Translations under genes and position numbers: made by a program
Shown here: positions 23,799 through 38,000 of the stretch, piece by piece
Layout of the letters: the number at the start of each line of letters is the position of its first letter
How positions within the stretch are numbered: the first letter of the stretch is position 1
DNA from: Diploscapter coronatus
Lineage: Eukaryota; Nematoda; Chromadorea; Rhabditida; Rhabditidae
Assembly: GCA_964036155.1 (NCBI GenBank)
Contig: OZ038423.1
Span: 70,943,249 to 71,007,248 of the forward strand
DNA: 64,000 bases
Direction of reading: 5' to 3'
The notes under the pieces: model-generated
What the model was told of the DNA's origin: nothing
The model's input: the letters and a program-made list of their open reading frames with translations, nothing else
Database searches by the model: none

Positions 23799-26198
23799 AT
23801 GCTACTTGTACTTTTACCTATATTTGTTGCAGGTAGAACATTTTCAATTTTCATGCTTGTATAATCTGATTTCAGGCATAAACTGTATAATAAAACCGCC
23901 TCCGAAACTGTCTGAAATGCTTGAATTAGTGAGAGAATTTGATGAGTGGAGAAAGCTACGGGACCAGTACGTTCAGTTTTCGAAGGGTTAGGTCTCTCAG
24001 AAACTAAATTGTTTCGATTTAGAATGGATAAAATTTACTAAATTAAAAATAACGACGCTCAAATGACTTAGACCAATTTTTAGATTACCCTATGGGCTGG
24101 AAAGATTTCGGTTGCAAGGCTCCGGATAAATTCCTCCCCGCAGAAGATGCTCATCATTTAGCTCCATGGCATATTTCAGTCATCGGAGCCCTAGGGGATT
24201 CTTTAACAGTATGAACATTTTTGCGTAATTCGAAAATTAGCACTTTTCGGCACTAAACATTTACTACATAATGCAAAATATTTCAAAGAAATGATACTCT
24301 ACCCAGTCTCACTTAGCTAATTGGCAGAAAATTCAAATCGCCTAAAATTGTAGTTTGAAATTCAGGCTGCTAGATCATCCCTAGCAAAATCCCTGATTGA
24401 TACTTCGAATGAATATCGAGGCATGAATTTCGTTTCTGGAGGAGATAACTGTCTGAATACTAGGGCTACTTTGGGAAGTAAGATTTCCCCCTTAGTTTAA
24501 GAATATTATTCTTTCCAGACATTTTCAAAACCTTCAACCCAGACATCAAGGGACTAAGCAAAGGAATCTCAAGTGAAAATTCCACGGAAAAAGCTAGATT
24601 TAATCTGGCGAAATCCGGAGGTTTTTCATATGATTTATTGTGGGAGGTTTGAAAAATGTCAATTTTGATATTTTTTTCGATTTTTTAGACAATAGAGCTT
24701 GTCAATAGGATAAAGTTGGATAAATCGATACACTTCGAGAAGGACTGGAAATTCATCAATCTCTTCATCGGCACGAATAATTTGTGCTACTTTTGCAAGG
24801 ATAAGGTGAGATCCTCAATTTTTTTACGAAATTTGAAATTGATTTTCAGCAAACCCTCGGCCCAGAGAAATACTTCGAAGATCTGAAAAATTCGATAGAA
24901 TATTTGCGGGCCAATTTACCTCGAGTTTTTCTAAATCTGATGCCATCTTTCCATGTTGAAATTATAAGCGAACTCAATGAAATGAGCTCTTTTTGCAAGG
25001 TGGTTCATAGGTGGGAAAATTAAAATTTAGGGTGAAAATAAAAAAAAAATTTCAGAAGAAATTGTCCTTGCACCTTCGAGATGAGCAAGGAAGAATATGC
25101 CAATATAAAGAAAGAGTTCGACGCAAAATTGGACTTATTTAATTCCGTCGAATATCAGAGGCCGGATTTCGCGATTGTCGTCAGTCCAGCGATAAATATT
25201 TCGAAACTGCCCTTTCTGGGGGTGAGTGACTTTTTAGCAAATTTTCCATAAATATTGCATCCATATAAGAGTAATGAATTTCTCAAGAAATGTCTATGCT
25301 TAAAAGTGAAAAAAATATACTCTGAGATAATTGTCTTCTTTATTTTGAAGCAAAAGAAATATTTTAGAGCACCCCGAATCTCGCGTTTATAGCGGCTGAC
25401 TGTTTCCATTTCTCGGAGATCACTCACGATTTCGCAGCGAAAGAGATCTGGGCGAATTTATTCGAGCCTTTCGATAGAAGACACGTCGTCGAAGATTTCG
25501 AGGATATTCGTCCGGATAAATGGGACTGTCCCCCTTATGTAACACAGAATTTCTCTTTTAAATTTACTAATTAAAAAATAAATAGGATAGAGAAAAATCC
25601 TGAATCTAGTCACACCAGAAGAAATAGCATAAAAAGACATCTTCCAAGCAATATATTATATTGGTGTTGCAAATTCTATGAATCTTTCTATGCGAATTAC
25701 TCTATTTTCAGAATTGTCCCTACCTAAAAACTCCACTAAATTCCTACAATTGTTCTATGGCAAAATACCGCGCTCCATCACCTCCAATCAGACCAATCAA
25801 CACGTTCGATATTCAGTATCAGTCGAAGGTAATTCTCCAAAATTATACATTTTTTGAAATTAGCCAAATTCAGGTCTACCTACCTTCCCTAAACGAGCTT
25901 GAACGACGTGCAAATTTAAATGAGCAAGGGACGCCGTTTGTTTTCGCTTTATTCGGTAATCTTTCAAATAAAGGTTGATAGAGCTCGGAAAAGTGGAGAT
26001 ACCATAAAGCGATTAAATTAAATTTATCTTCTGTTGTTTGTCTAAACTTTTGATTCAGCCCTAACATTTTTCGTCGTCGCGTTTGCATCAGCTGGTGTAA
26101 TTCTTCAAAGACGTCGGAGAGAAGCGAAACGTCGACAGTCTGGTGAAAGAACGCCTCTTCTGCTAACTGCTAATTTATACGATGATCAATTATTCTAA
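23799..26198 (+). CDS. phospholipase B1-like GDSL lipase, type I membrane form
   Basis: Start chosen at ATG 23799, because MLLVLLPIFVA forms a signal peptide that splices over a 43-nt intron into GINCIIKPPPKL. Twelve or so exons encode the lipase. Block I is GALGDSLT (nucleophile Ser, about 24190), block III is FIGTNNLC (about 24765), and block V is AADCFHFSE with the Asp and His of the catalytic set (about 25400). A Cys-rich segment follows (DCPPY, NCPYLK, NCS). The C-terminal exon (from about 26061) is a membrane helix, TFFVVAFASAGVIL, then basic RRRR and a short tail ending at TAA 26196-26198. This architecture matches the single-repeat invertebrate PLB1 ectoenzymes, which hydrolyse phospholipids or retinyl esters at the cell surface; mammals have four repeats. 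Confidence in family and catalytic residues is high. Confidence 0.9.
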
Positions 26199-26994
26199 AT
26201 TGACAAAAAATATTTTTTTTTCCAATTTCAACTAAATGCTTGATCAGGGTATCATGAGTGATTTATATTTGTACAGAGATGTGATTTCAATTGATCTCAT
26301 GTGAGGCTATGATTTTTACAACTGTGACGCTTGCATTAATGAGCTTTATATTGGAATTTTCTAGATACTTCATTGTAAATAAAAATTTTGATCCAAAATA
26401 GTTGTTCCATGACAAGATAACGCCGAAAATTTCTTTAAATAGATGAACTCCTTTTTCTTGATGACCCTGTTTTTTTTCAATCAAAGTAATCCAATAATAA
26501 ATTTGATTGAAATGAAGGGTATTTCAGTCCTTCTCCAAATTATAAAAATTGCCAAAATTGGCATACATTATGAAATACGAAATGAACACACTCATTGCTC
26601 AGAACTAGTGCGATCATTACTCGCTTTTATATCACGTCACTCACTGACGGTTAGTCAGGTACGCTGATTGACAGCTGGACGAACTGGAACCAGGACAAGG
26701 GAGACAACGATCCCGAACAAAGGCAAGGACGAGACCAAGCGATTGCCAAACTGTCACTCATGATTGTTAATGAAAATCGGCTTCAATTTGAAAGAATACT
26801 GCATTTTCATGAACGAGTCCGCCATTTCAGGATAGAAGCTACTGAAATCGAGTGAAAAAAGACGGGCAGCTGGTTCAAGGACCTAAAGCAGATCGTCAGA
26901 AGGGAGGGGTCCAAACAATCTAGGAGTTGGGAAAAAGTTTATATCTAAAGTTGGATTGAAATTCACTTACCTAATTTTTCCAGCCTCGGATGAA
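26199..26994. other. spacer upstream of the TSSK-like kinase
   Basis: No supported gene. An acceptor (TTTTTCCAG, about 26983) opens the first kinase exon, so an upstream exon or a spliced leader must join there. GA-rich sequence at about 26690-26900 has no clear coding frame. Confidence 0.45.
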
Positions 26995-28790
<1,796 letters not shown>

Positions 28791-29871
28791 GGCACAATTT
28801 CAGCCTCGTTGTGCTAACTTCGGTCCACTTTCATCAATTTCCATGGAACTCCCTTGGAATTTAATGTCAACTTCAGTCAGACCTCTGCCCTCTGTCCAAT
28901 CGCACTACTGACTCGCAACTAGCTTCTCCCAATTCACGTACAAATTTCGTCTATTCACTCAAAAATCGAACCCATCACCGGTAAACAGCCTGTCCGAAGG
29001 AGTAAGAACAATAAATCAATAGACGATTAAAATTTGAACTCTGAATTATTAAAGTGATCCTAAAAGCTGCAAATAACTCGAAGCGAAGTTGATCTTCATC
29101 AGAACTTTTCTACTGCACTCTGAAATGTGTCGTAATTTACGACAAATTTGGCACCGCTTAAGAAGAAGACGACCAAAATTAGTTTACATTATTTCATCGT
29201 TTTGACCAATTAAAGATTTTATTTCTATTGAGCTCGTCATTTCTCTCCTTCTTCCTCCATCGAATTCTCCGGACTGCAAACCCTTCAACATGGCCGATGG
29301 TATGGAGTGAAAATCACGAAGACTTGATGAAGCAGAGTGTAAAGGCATAAAAAGGCTCAATCTAGATTGATGAAAATCCTATGAAAAGCTTCTCTACCAA
29401 AATCAGCTCAAAATAGTTGCATTCGCTGGGATTCTGCTCCAAAAACACGCTCATTTTCGAGATTTCTTTCGGGTTCAGGTAATTTATTGAATTTGTTCTA
29501 CTTTACTAATTTTTAAGGTACGCCTTCTAGGATATTTTGACACAACATTTGCTCCAGTTGTGTGAAATTTGAGGAACCATTTGCCCTCTCCACATATTCA
29601 GATTATATTGAATGATTTATTTAACAGAAAAAGTACCTGTAGATTTTTAAAGCGATTTAGCAAGGCACAGAAATAGTGATAACAAATTAGAACAAAGTAG
29701 AAAATTAAAAATGGAAGATAAAGCTATTGTCATGGCACAGGGAATGATCAAAATTTGATTGAAAGAAGTAGACGAAAACGGGTATTCCAGCAATTTAAAC
29801 TTCTAAAATGATCAAAAATTATGAAATGCCCGTTTTCATGACTTCAAAAATGGAGTGTCAGTGAGGTTTGA
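28791..29871. other. convergent spacer
   Basis: This holds the 3' UTRs of the TSSK-like gene (AATAAA at about 29010) and of the peroxidase on the - strand. One exact copy of the dispersed motif (TGATCTTCA, 29090) is present. No further gene is supported. Confidence 0.5.
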
Positions 29872-32800
29872 TCAAAACGCGCTTTTCCAAGGAGTCATGT
29901 CGAGTCCGCGAATGTCGCTGCACGAACGAGCACCCGTTCCAGCATCCACGTCGAATGCAGACGGGTTGATCGAGTTCATGCTAAAGTTTAGAAAATTTGT
30001 TTCCATTTTATTTTTTTCTAAATTGACTTTCTGATATAGATTTTCAAAAGTTGTATGAGCTTCAAAAATTCGAATATAATTGATTCTCCACTTACCTGTC
30101 CCCAGTATTGCAAAGCACCCAAGCGATTGTGGTATTGCGAATAGCGGCCAACTGAGCGGGAGTGAACGTGGAGGGGTTCTCGTAGTAGAACCTTCATTTT
30201 TAACGTTTTTTTTCTTGAAGAAAATATGAAATTTTACCGATCTCCATCTCTGAGCCGAGTGAACTGCTCGGCGATGATGCAGGAGAAGGTCGGACCGAGA
30301 GTCGAGCCCGTCTGCGGCTCCTCCAAAATTCCGCCCACGTAGAGGTCGATCTGCAAAGTTTCACTGCGTTCGCTTGATGAATTGAATCGCGGTTTCCGAC
30401 CTCATTTATGTCCTTGTAGAGTTCAGCGACTCGATTTCTCACAGCCGCGTCGGTCACTTCAGACCAGTCGTTGAAACTGGTCAGGGGTGCAAGTCTGCAG
30501 AATCGGCGATAGTCGTTGTAGGTCCTAAACTTCGTATCCATTTTACTGATGAAGATAAGCGCGTGCTTTAATGCAGCCTAATGCAATTGCTTCAGAAATA
30601 GAAATTCGCGATTGTTTACCAACCTGAGTCCATGGTCCCTTCCCCGCTGTATGTTCATGCTGGCCATGTCGATCTGACCTCCGAAGAGTTTCTCCGTAAC
30701 GGAATGAGTGATTCGCTGAGGGAAACGGGCTGGTTGCGAGACGAAACCTCTGTACAGAGAATCGATAGCCGATAAAATGGTCGTGATGCTGTTGACTCCT
30801 TCGATGAATGGCACTTTGCCCTGCTGACCAAACTCCGCAGAGAGCAGGGGATAGTCCTCCTGAAATCATCCGCCTAACAGAGAAAGTAGTCACGTTGGCA
30901 ACCTGGATCATTCCGTGCAGTCGGTACGCAGCTGCGGAGAACTCATTCAAAATGCGTGGCTCGACGTTCGACTTGTATCCGGTGTATGGTAGAACGAAGC
31001 GACTATGGAACGGACCAATGAGTCTGGGCAGGAATTCGGTGTAGGTAATGTGCTGAAATTATTTGACAATGAGAAGCCTCACGATGATGAGAAATATTTA
31101 CCTGCACGATAGCCCCGACGATTTTGCGAGTCTCGTGGAAGATGCGGTCGTTCGACCAGACGCTGTTCATGTTCTGCATTCGGGCGGCGATGTTGTTGTG
31201 AAGTCGTAGGAAGGAAGTGTGGAGAGCAGCCAGACCGACGAAGAGCGTGGCACGATTGTCGCCAGCAGTCATCTCATTCCTACCGTTGTTTGGAGGGAAG
31301 ACACGACCGTTGATCACCTGGATTGAGACAATGAGATTTATGCGCTATGCTGCTCGTTATTTTATGGATCATAGGTGGTATGTCATTTAGGAAAAGATAT
31401 CTTCGGCGCTCTTACGATAGTCTTGAGCATCGCCCCGGATCGTAGAGTTCTTGCCGTGACCGCTTCCGATCCATAGACCTGCGAGGCGTCAATGAAGGCG
31501 GTGTTCTCGTTGACTTGCTCCCTGGGTCGTCCCTGGACACCTGTGCCGCACATTTGGAAGGACCGAGTAATTGGGATGCAGGGCAACGCACGCTTGTCCT
31601 CAGGAGGCACAGGGATGGAGGCGCATCTCGGTCCGGCAGATCGGCAGTTGCAATCCACACTGCTCGCCAGACTCGTGACGTCGTGCGAGATGAACTGTCC
31701 CCATTGCATGAGCAGACTGCTGTACGGACTGGGGATGGTTCGTCGTGAACTCAGCAAGAACATCGATACTGCTCGGGGATTGGGGCGCTGCTGGCGGGTT
31801 GAGTCTGAATTTTGTCGAATTTAATTCTTCACGCGTAATTTCTCTGCAACTACCGACAAGAGTGTTGACACCATCATCGTAAGCGGAAGGCAGGATGCGA
31901 GCGAAGGCGGTGAACGCCGCACCGAGAAGAGGAGTCCTCTCGTTGTTGCACGTGCCATCCATCGTTCTGAATCGAGCATTATAGCAGCGGTTGATAGCGC
32001 AGTCGCCAGGTATCTAGAAAAGAGTTGGACTGGATTCTCGATAGCAAATGAATCTACCTGCTCCTCAGCACATCCCAGCTGACCCATGCGAGCTCGGACT
32101 TGGGACGCAGAGAAAATGTGGCGGGTCTCGGCTGAAGTTAAATTTTAAAGTTGGTCCTCATTGAATTTCAACTTTCGAGCGTTTATTTATTACTTAAGGA
32201 AGGAGCTATTTTAAATCCAACCTTCAACAGCAATCACACTGGCGCATCCTTGGAGTTCCAGCTGAGTTTGACCCTGTCCTTGGACCACGTCCCTATCTCT
32301 TTCTTCTGAATATGTGGAGCTCAGGGGTGGGTGAAATTTTGGAAAATGGCTTATAGGCAACTTCGAAAGTTACGATCAGAATTGCAACATATTTCATCAA
32401 AAATGTTGGACTCTTATCGAGTATCGGGCATTGAAAAATTGTGAAAAATTCCATTTTCGTCAATTTCAATGAAATCGAATTTGCAGTTTCGACGTTTAGC
32501 TTCAAGAAAATGTATAGACGTTTCGCCCACCCCTGGGTGTGCTCATTTGAATGTTGGATGAGGAAGTCCTGCTCGGAACGCTCGAAGTGCCAGATCTACG
32601 CGGATCAATTTGATAGCTGTTCTTGGTATTACGGGAGGAGGGTCGGACGGGTCGCATGACGATCGTTGGTTGGACTGATTGACTGCCTCCTTGGCTGAAT
32701 TGCCCGGATGAGGGACGTGGAGAGATGTGTGCTTGGGAAAACACGGATTGGCAACTCTGGAATAATATCGTCATTATTTTATCACAAAGTCCATCTTCGT

Positions 32801-33580
32801 AGTAGGTAAGTAGACGGTCTCTCCGACCGAGCATAGATTAGAAAACATGTGTAGAACAGCTTATGCAGGAATTTTGAAGATGATCAGCTTGTTCAACCTT
32901 GCATGATATCTTGCAGTTGATCAGCATCCAATCCGGGTTGGCTTCGCACTCGCCGAGCGCAGCCCAGGGACCGCAGTTCGAGTTGCGATCGCAGCATTTC
33001 TGGTCGATTGGAAGGCACTTCAGAAAGTCGTCAGATAGAGCGAACGAGGCTGAATTTTGGAATTTCTCCATGGCATGACAACACTTTCTCATTGGCGTAT
33101 TTTTTACTTTTTTTAACTTTCTGCTTCAATTTTTGTTCAGTTTTAAAAATTCGTAGGTAGACTTATGATGCTTGTTCCAAGTTTTTACCACGCGAGAAAG
33201 TTGCACTTCATGAAAGTTGAGAGTAAGCCAAATTTCTCAAGATTGGAAGACATTTCTTCGGTGAAGGTTGCGTAAGGAGGGAACAGAGGGAAGGGAAGGA
33301 AAGAGGACGAATTGTGAATAGCCCTATGGCCTGAGGATGAGGTCAGATTAGCCGAGAACGAGGAATGAATGAATCGGACTGGACATCGGTCGGGAAAAGA
33401 GAAAATTGCTCTTAAATTCTCTCGCCAAAATGTCCATCCTGCTGAATTTTCTGGATTATTTAGCCTCCAATTAAGGCAAAATCGATTTACTACGATTTGT
33501 AATAAAAAAAGATTGAATTTTGACTTACCGGCGATGAGAAATGTCGCCGCTAGAAGCATATCGGTTGGTTTTGAACCCAT
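29872..33580 (-). CDS. ShKT-domain animal haem peroxidase (SKPO/MLT-7-like)
   Basis: ATG at 33580 gives a signal peptide ([18 protein letters not shown]). A ShKT domain follows (about 33060-32900; [19 protein letters not shown], then CKISCK), then a Ser/Pro/Gln-rich linker. The peroxidase domain starts at about 31990 with TMDGTCNN. It contains [13 protein letters not shown] with the distal His, [34 protein letters not shown] with the catalytic Arg, RLHGMI with the likely proximal His, and [11 protein letters not shown] (reads [11 protein letters not shown]), ending at TGA 29872. Nematode ShKT peroxidases act in cuticle cross-linking or host defence using peroxide. The residues that covalently link haem in mammalian myeloperoxidase (Asp94, Glu242) read Ser and Leu here. 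The product is predicted to be secreted. A probable spliced-leader acceptor lies 8 bases before the ATG. Confidence 0.93.
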
Positions 33581-33588
33581 TGAGTGGG

Positions 33589-33597
33589 CTGAAATTT
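33589..33597 (-). promoter_or_regulatory. probable spliced-leader acceptor before the peroxidase ATG
   Basis: On the - strand, AAATTTCAG ends 8 bases before the peroxidase start codon. I see no upstream coding exon, so a trans-splice acceptor is the simplest reading. Confidence 0.5.
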
Positions 33598-35090
33598 TAA
33601 ATCTTAAAGTTAATTTTCACGTAACTAGAAATAGTTTAAATAAAAGAACTATAAGATATGGAAGTATAAACTAAATCAATTTTTCTTTTCAAAAATCCAG
33701 TTTCGCATAAAACCATGATTGAAGTAAGGAAGAATTAGAAATTTCGAGAATTTATGGAGAATTTTTATTGAACTCGAATAATAAAATTTCAAAGTTCAGA
33801 TGGACAAAGATTGACCCTCAGATAGTGACATTTTGTCTTTTCAAATGGCAAAAGCTGTTGAGACAAATCTCTTTTCTAGCACCCCTTCCCTCTCAATTTA
33901 GCATACTCTTCTCATGAATAAGTTAGAGAATAAAATACAAATCGGATTACTGTATTCTTTGGTACAAATGCCATAGGTAAAAGGCGAAAATGCTAGAGAA
34001 AGCGACTTTGAAAAGAAAAATGAAGAGAGAACGAGAAGTCGAAGAAAAAGTTAAATTCCCCGAGGCAAGGATGGAAAGGGCGAGAGAAAAAGGAAGAGAA
34101 AAGAAGTAAAAGTTGAAATTTTGGGGAATTCATAAAATTCGAATAATTTTGGGCTTCAAGTAAGATTATCGTCAAAAATTCCTCGATATAAAAATTCATA
34201 AACGCAAGAAGTTTCGCAAACAAGAATTGTTTTCCGAGTTTCGTATGATGTTTCTTGATCGGAAATATTTCAGCCCTCGCATTTGGCATCTGTTTTTGAA
34301 TATCCTTTGCTTATCATAGCTGATATCAAAATATAGGCGCATTAGATTTATCCTCAGACAAATGCGTTTTGAGAAAATTTTGTCAGAGCGCATCTGCAAA
34401 AATGTGATCTCGGAGATAAAATTCCAAAATTCTAGATTTTTAACATGGAATATGAAGATGTTCTTCTAGATATCAAATAAAAATTCAAATTTATTCTCGT
34501 GAAGATCAAAAATAATTAGTCTTCTGTAAAACTTAATTTTCACTAAATGAAGTTAGACTGCCAAATTGAAACGAAACCCGTACGAAATGAGCAAAAACAT
34601 TGAATGAGGGAATTTCGAAAAAAAAATTGAAACTTTGAAAATTTGAGCAGACATGCGCAGGGCAAAATTCGTAGAAAAGGCACGAAGATGCGAAGATATA
34701 GGATATGAAAAATGAAAATGTCAATGAAAAACGCAACAAACTCTGACCAATCTACACATCTTTTGAACCCGAAAATTCTCGAACTTTCAAAATGTTACTA
34801 TAAGATCAAAAATCATTCGATTCTAAACGGAAATATGGAAATTGATCACGAACAAAAAATTCAACAACGAATAAAATAATATAACTATTTCGGAAAGTAG
34901 AGAATACTATTTAGAAGTGTAAGTATTATGAGTCTTTCTGAATATCGTAAATTAAAAGTTGCAAGTTCAAAAAACTCACGATATTCAGTTATGCAATACA
35001 TTGATTCTCGAACAAGATATCTATGGCCGTTATAACTTCAAGAGAATAAATAAGATCTACACAAACGGACATACAAGTTTAATTTACTCG
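33598..35090. other. spacer between peroxidase and neprilysin
   Basis: AT-rich and without supported coding sequence. ORFs of up to about 100 residues here are low complexity. It should contain the peroxidase promoter and the neprilysin 3' UTR. A dispersed-motif copy is at 34500. Confidence 0.5.
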
Positions 35091-38000
35091 TCACCAAACA
35101 CGGCATTTTTCGAAGGGATTCATTGGGGAGCCGATAGGGCAGTCGAACTCTTTCGCAAAGGCTGGAAGATTTTGCAGGGGAACATTCACTCTAAATTTGA
35201 AAATTATAAAGCTGTCAAAAATAATTTGGTCATAAAAATCAGCTTCAATTCTAATTTATTGCAAAGCCGCTAAATCGCAAAAGTTATGCAAAAAATTTCT
35301 ACCAACTAATTTTCGGAGTTTTAGACAATTTTAAATTGGTGGCATATTATAAAAATGATATTTTTCGAAAACGTTTTAACTCACCTAAACATTCCCAGCG
35401 AATGCACATCAGTGTGAATGATATATTCTATCGCCGCTGGTTTTATCGCTTCGCACCACGTATTAGCAAAGGCCAAGAAGAATAGCTGTTTGTTCGTGAA
35501 ACTAGTCAATCCCGGTAATGATTTAATCTCAGCCTCGCGTTCTAACTTCATGTTATAGGCCTAAATTGAATTTTTGAACTAGTTTAAGAAGTAGCATTTC
35601 TACCTGATAGGCAATTCTCAATCCACCTGCGTCAGCGATATTTTCACCAATCGTATTTTTACCGTCGATCTAGGAATGTCTCCTTCCAAATTTGAAACTA
35701 AATCGAATTTCTACCTTTTTCCCAGTAGTCGGTTCGATTTTGTTCCCATACTGAGCGATGAAGCATTGCTTCTTTTTCTCGAAAGTTGCCAAAGTCTCGT
35801 GATGCCACCAGCGACGCAAATTTCCTGATTCGTCGTATTGAGAGCCTATAATTTTCAATATTTAAAGTATCTATCAAAATAAACCAGAAATTTTAATTGA
35901 TAATAAATACTAAATTAAAATTGACTACCTAAATCATCAAATCCATGCGTTATCTCGTGTCCTATTCCCATTCCGATGGCTCCGTAATTTGCGAAACTTG
36001 GTGCCGACGGGACGAACATTGGAAATTGGAGAATTCCAGCCGGGAAAACTAAAGTCAAAAATTAGAAATTGCAATTCCAAGCAACTTTACTGATTTCATT
36101 CCCAGTGAAGTAATGAAAAGCGTCCACGGTTATGATTGGTGAGGCCCATTCTGCTGAATCTGGGGGAACTTGCATTTTTACAAGCATTTTTCTGAAATAA
36201 ATCATCTTTAAAGGTTTTCTTTTCGAAAATTTACCTGACAGATGCCTTTTTAAGTTGAACGGCGTTTTCGAAAAATTCATTCGCTACAAGTCGAATCCCA
36301 GCGAATGGAGCCAAAACCTCGGTTTCGTTCATTAAGGAATCGGGGAATCTAAAATTCTTATATTTTTTGAAGATTAAAAATTGAAGCATCTTAAATTAAA
36401 AATTAAAAAAATATATTTAAGAGACAATGATACGTACCCAATTTTATGCCCCATGTGTTCTAATTTAACTAATGCGGCTTGTCGAGTTTGTTCGTCTATC
36501 CAATCAGCATTCAATAGAGTAACTTCCATCGCCTTTTTCAAATCACCAATCATTTCTTCGGCCTTAAAATTTTAATTAGATTTTAAAATATTTAATTTTC
36601 AACATATTTCTAAGAAAATAGTTTGCATAAAATTTTTAAAACTATTATAGAAAGCCTTACAATTCGTCTATCCTTGATCGAGAAATATTTGTGCGCGTAA
36701 GTTGTCGATAATGGCATCGACAGATACTCTCTAACTTCACGGACACAAGTCTCCCATTGGGGCATCTTAAATTAGCATATTTTAGAAGTTAGATAATTAC
36801 TTTACTTAAGCTGGATTTTCATATACACTTTTCCAAAATAATTATTTAAAAGCAATGGAGTTTCTTACTTCGGATGTGATTCCATACATTTGTCGTTGAA
36901 ATTCGTGGTAGGGTTTTCTGAATTTCACCGGCAAATAGGCATCGTAAGCCGACACCAGTCGCCACATCATGTAGTTATGCAGAACACTTAATTTGATACT
37001 TAAATGCCTAATTAAACATTTAAAATTACCTGATAGGCTTGGACTTGATTAGTTCTGTTAGTCCATTGAAATAGTGGGGATCTACGATGTTCACTAATTG
37101 ATCATCTCGGAGAGCACCGAGATGGGACTGCATTTCATCGTTGAAAAATAAGTCCCAGGAGATCTGAATTTAGAGGCTTAAATAAATCATAAACTTTAGG
37201 CAGAATATTGAAATAATTAATCGAAATTTTTTAAAAATCAAAAATACGATCAAATTAAAACTAACCTGATCATACCGCTTCCGAAAGTCCCCGTAGCTGA
37301 TCATATTATTGATGACTGAATGATTTCGTTGGTTTTCAGATCGAGTTAACTAAAAATATATCTTTCGTTTGTTTATTCAAAAGAAAGTCTTGCATTGGCG
37401 ACTCTCCTCTCCAGGTCGATCATCTCATTGACCTGGTGCTCGATTGCTCCAGTTTCGTCGTCGGTCTCAGCGCCTGAAAATTAATTTTTAAACGCTTGGA
37501 AACTCAGTCTAAAGGCTGAACTATGCTAATATCAAGTAAATGGAATAGGCTTTCTAAAGAACGAGACAAAATCCTACCTAATAGATTTAATAGGCTCATT
37601 ATGTAAGTCTTGTAATAGCCCAGGTAAACGTTCGAAGTTGGAGCTTCCCGATAGAATTTCCGCTTTTCAAGCAGCAATTTTGGAGGCAGGAACTAAAAAT
37701 TAAACTAGAAAAGTGGAAAACTCGAATAAGTTGCCATAATGATCTGCTGTTGGCTATCGTATAAGCTTCCATGGACGAAAACTCGCATAAGTCCGCTGAT
37801 ATCGTGCAATGCCAATTGGCCTGAAATAGATTCAAATTTAGTCTTTTAGCCTATTCTGAAATAAACATATTTCCTAACGACTGAAAAATTCTAAAACATC
37901 AATTTGAAGTAAAAATTTTAAAATCATAAAACTACCAGCGACAGTTTCCCAATGATAATCCTTGGCTTCGAATTTGGCATTGGTGAGCAGTTGCCAACCA

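Noticed and set aside
34959..35273. 104-codon + strand ORF near the neprilysin 3' end
   Set aside because: It is the antisense shadow of the last neprilysin exon, which carries the conserved C-terminal motif.
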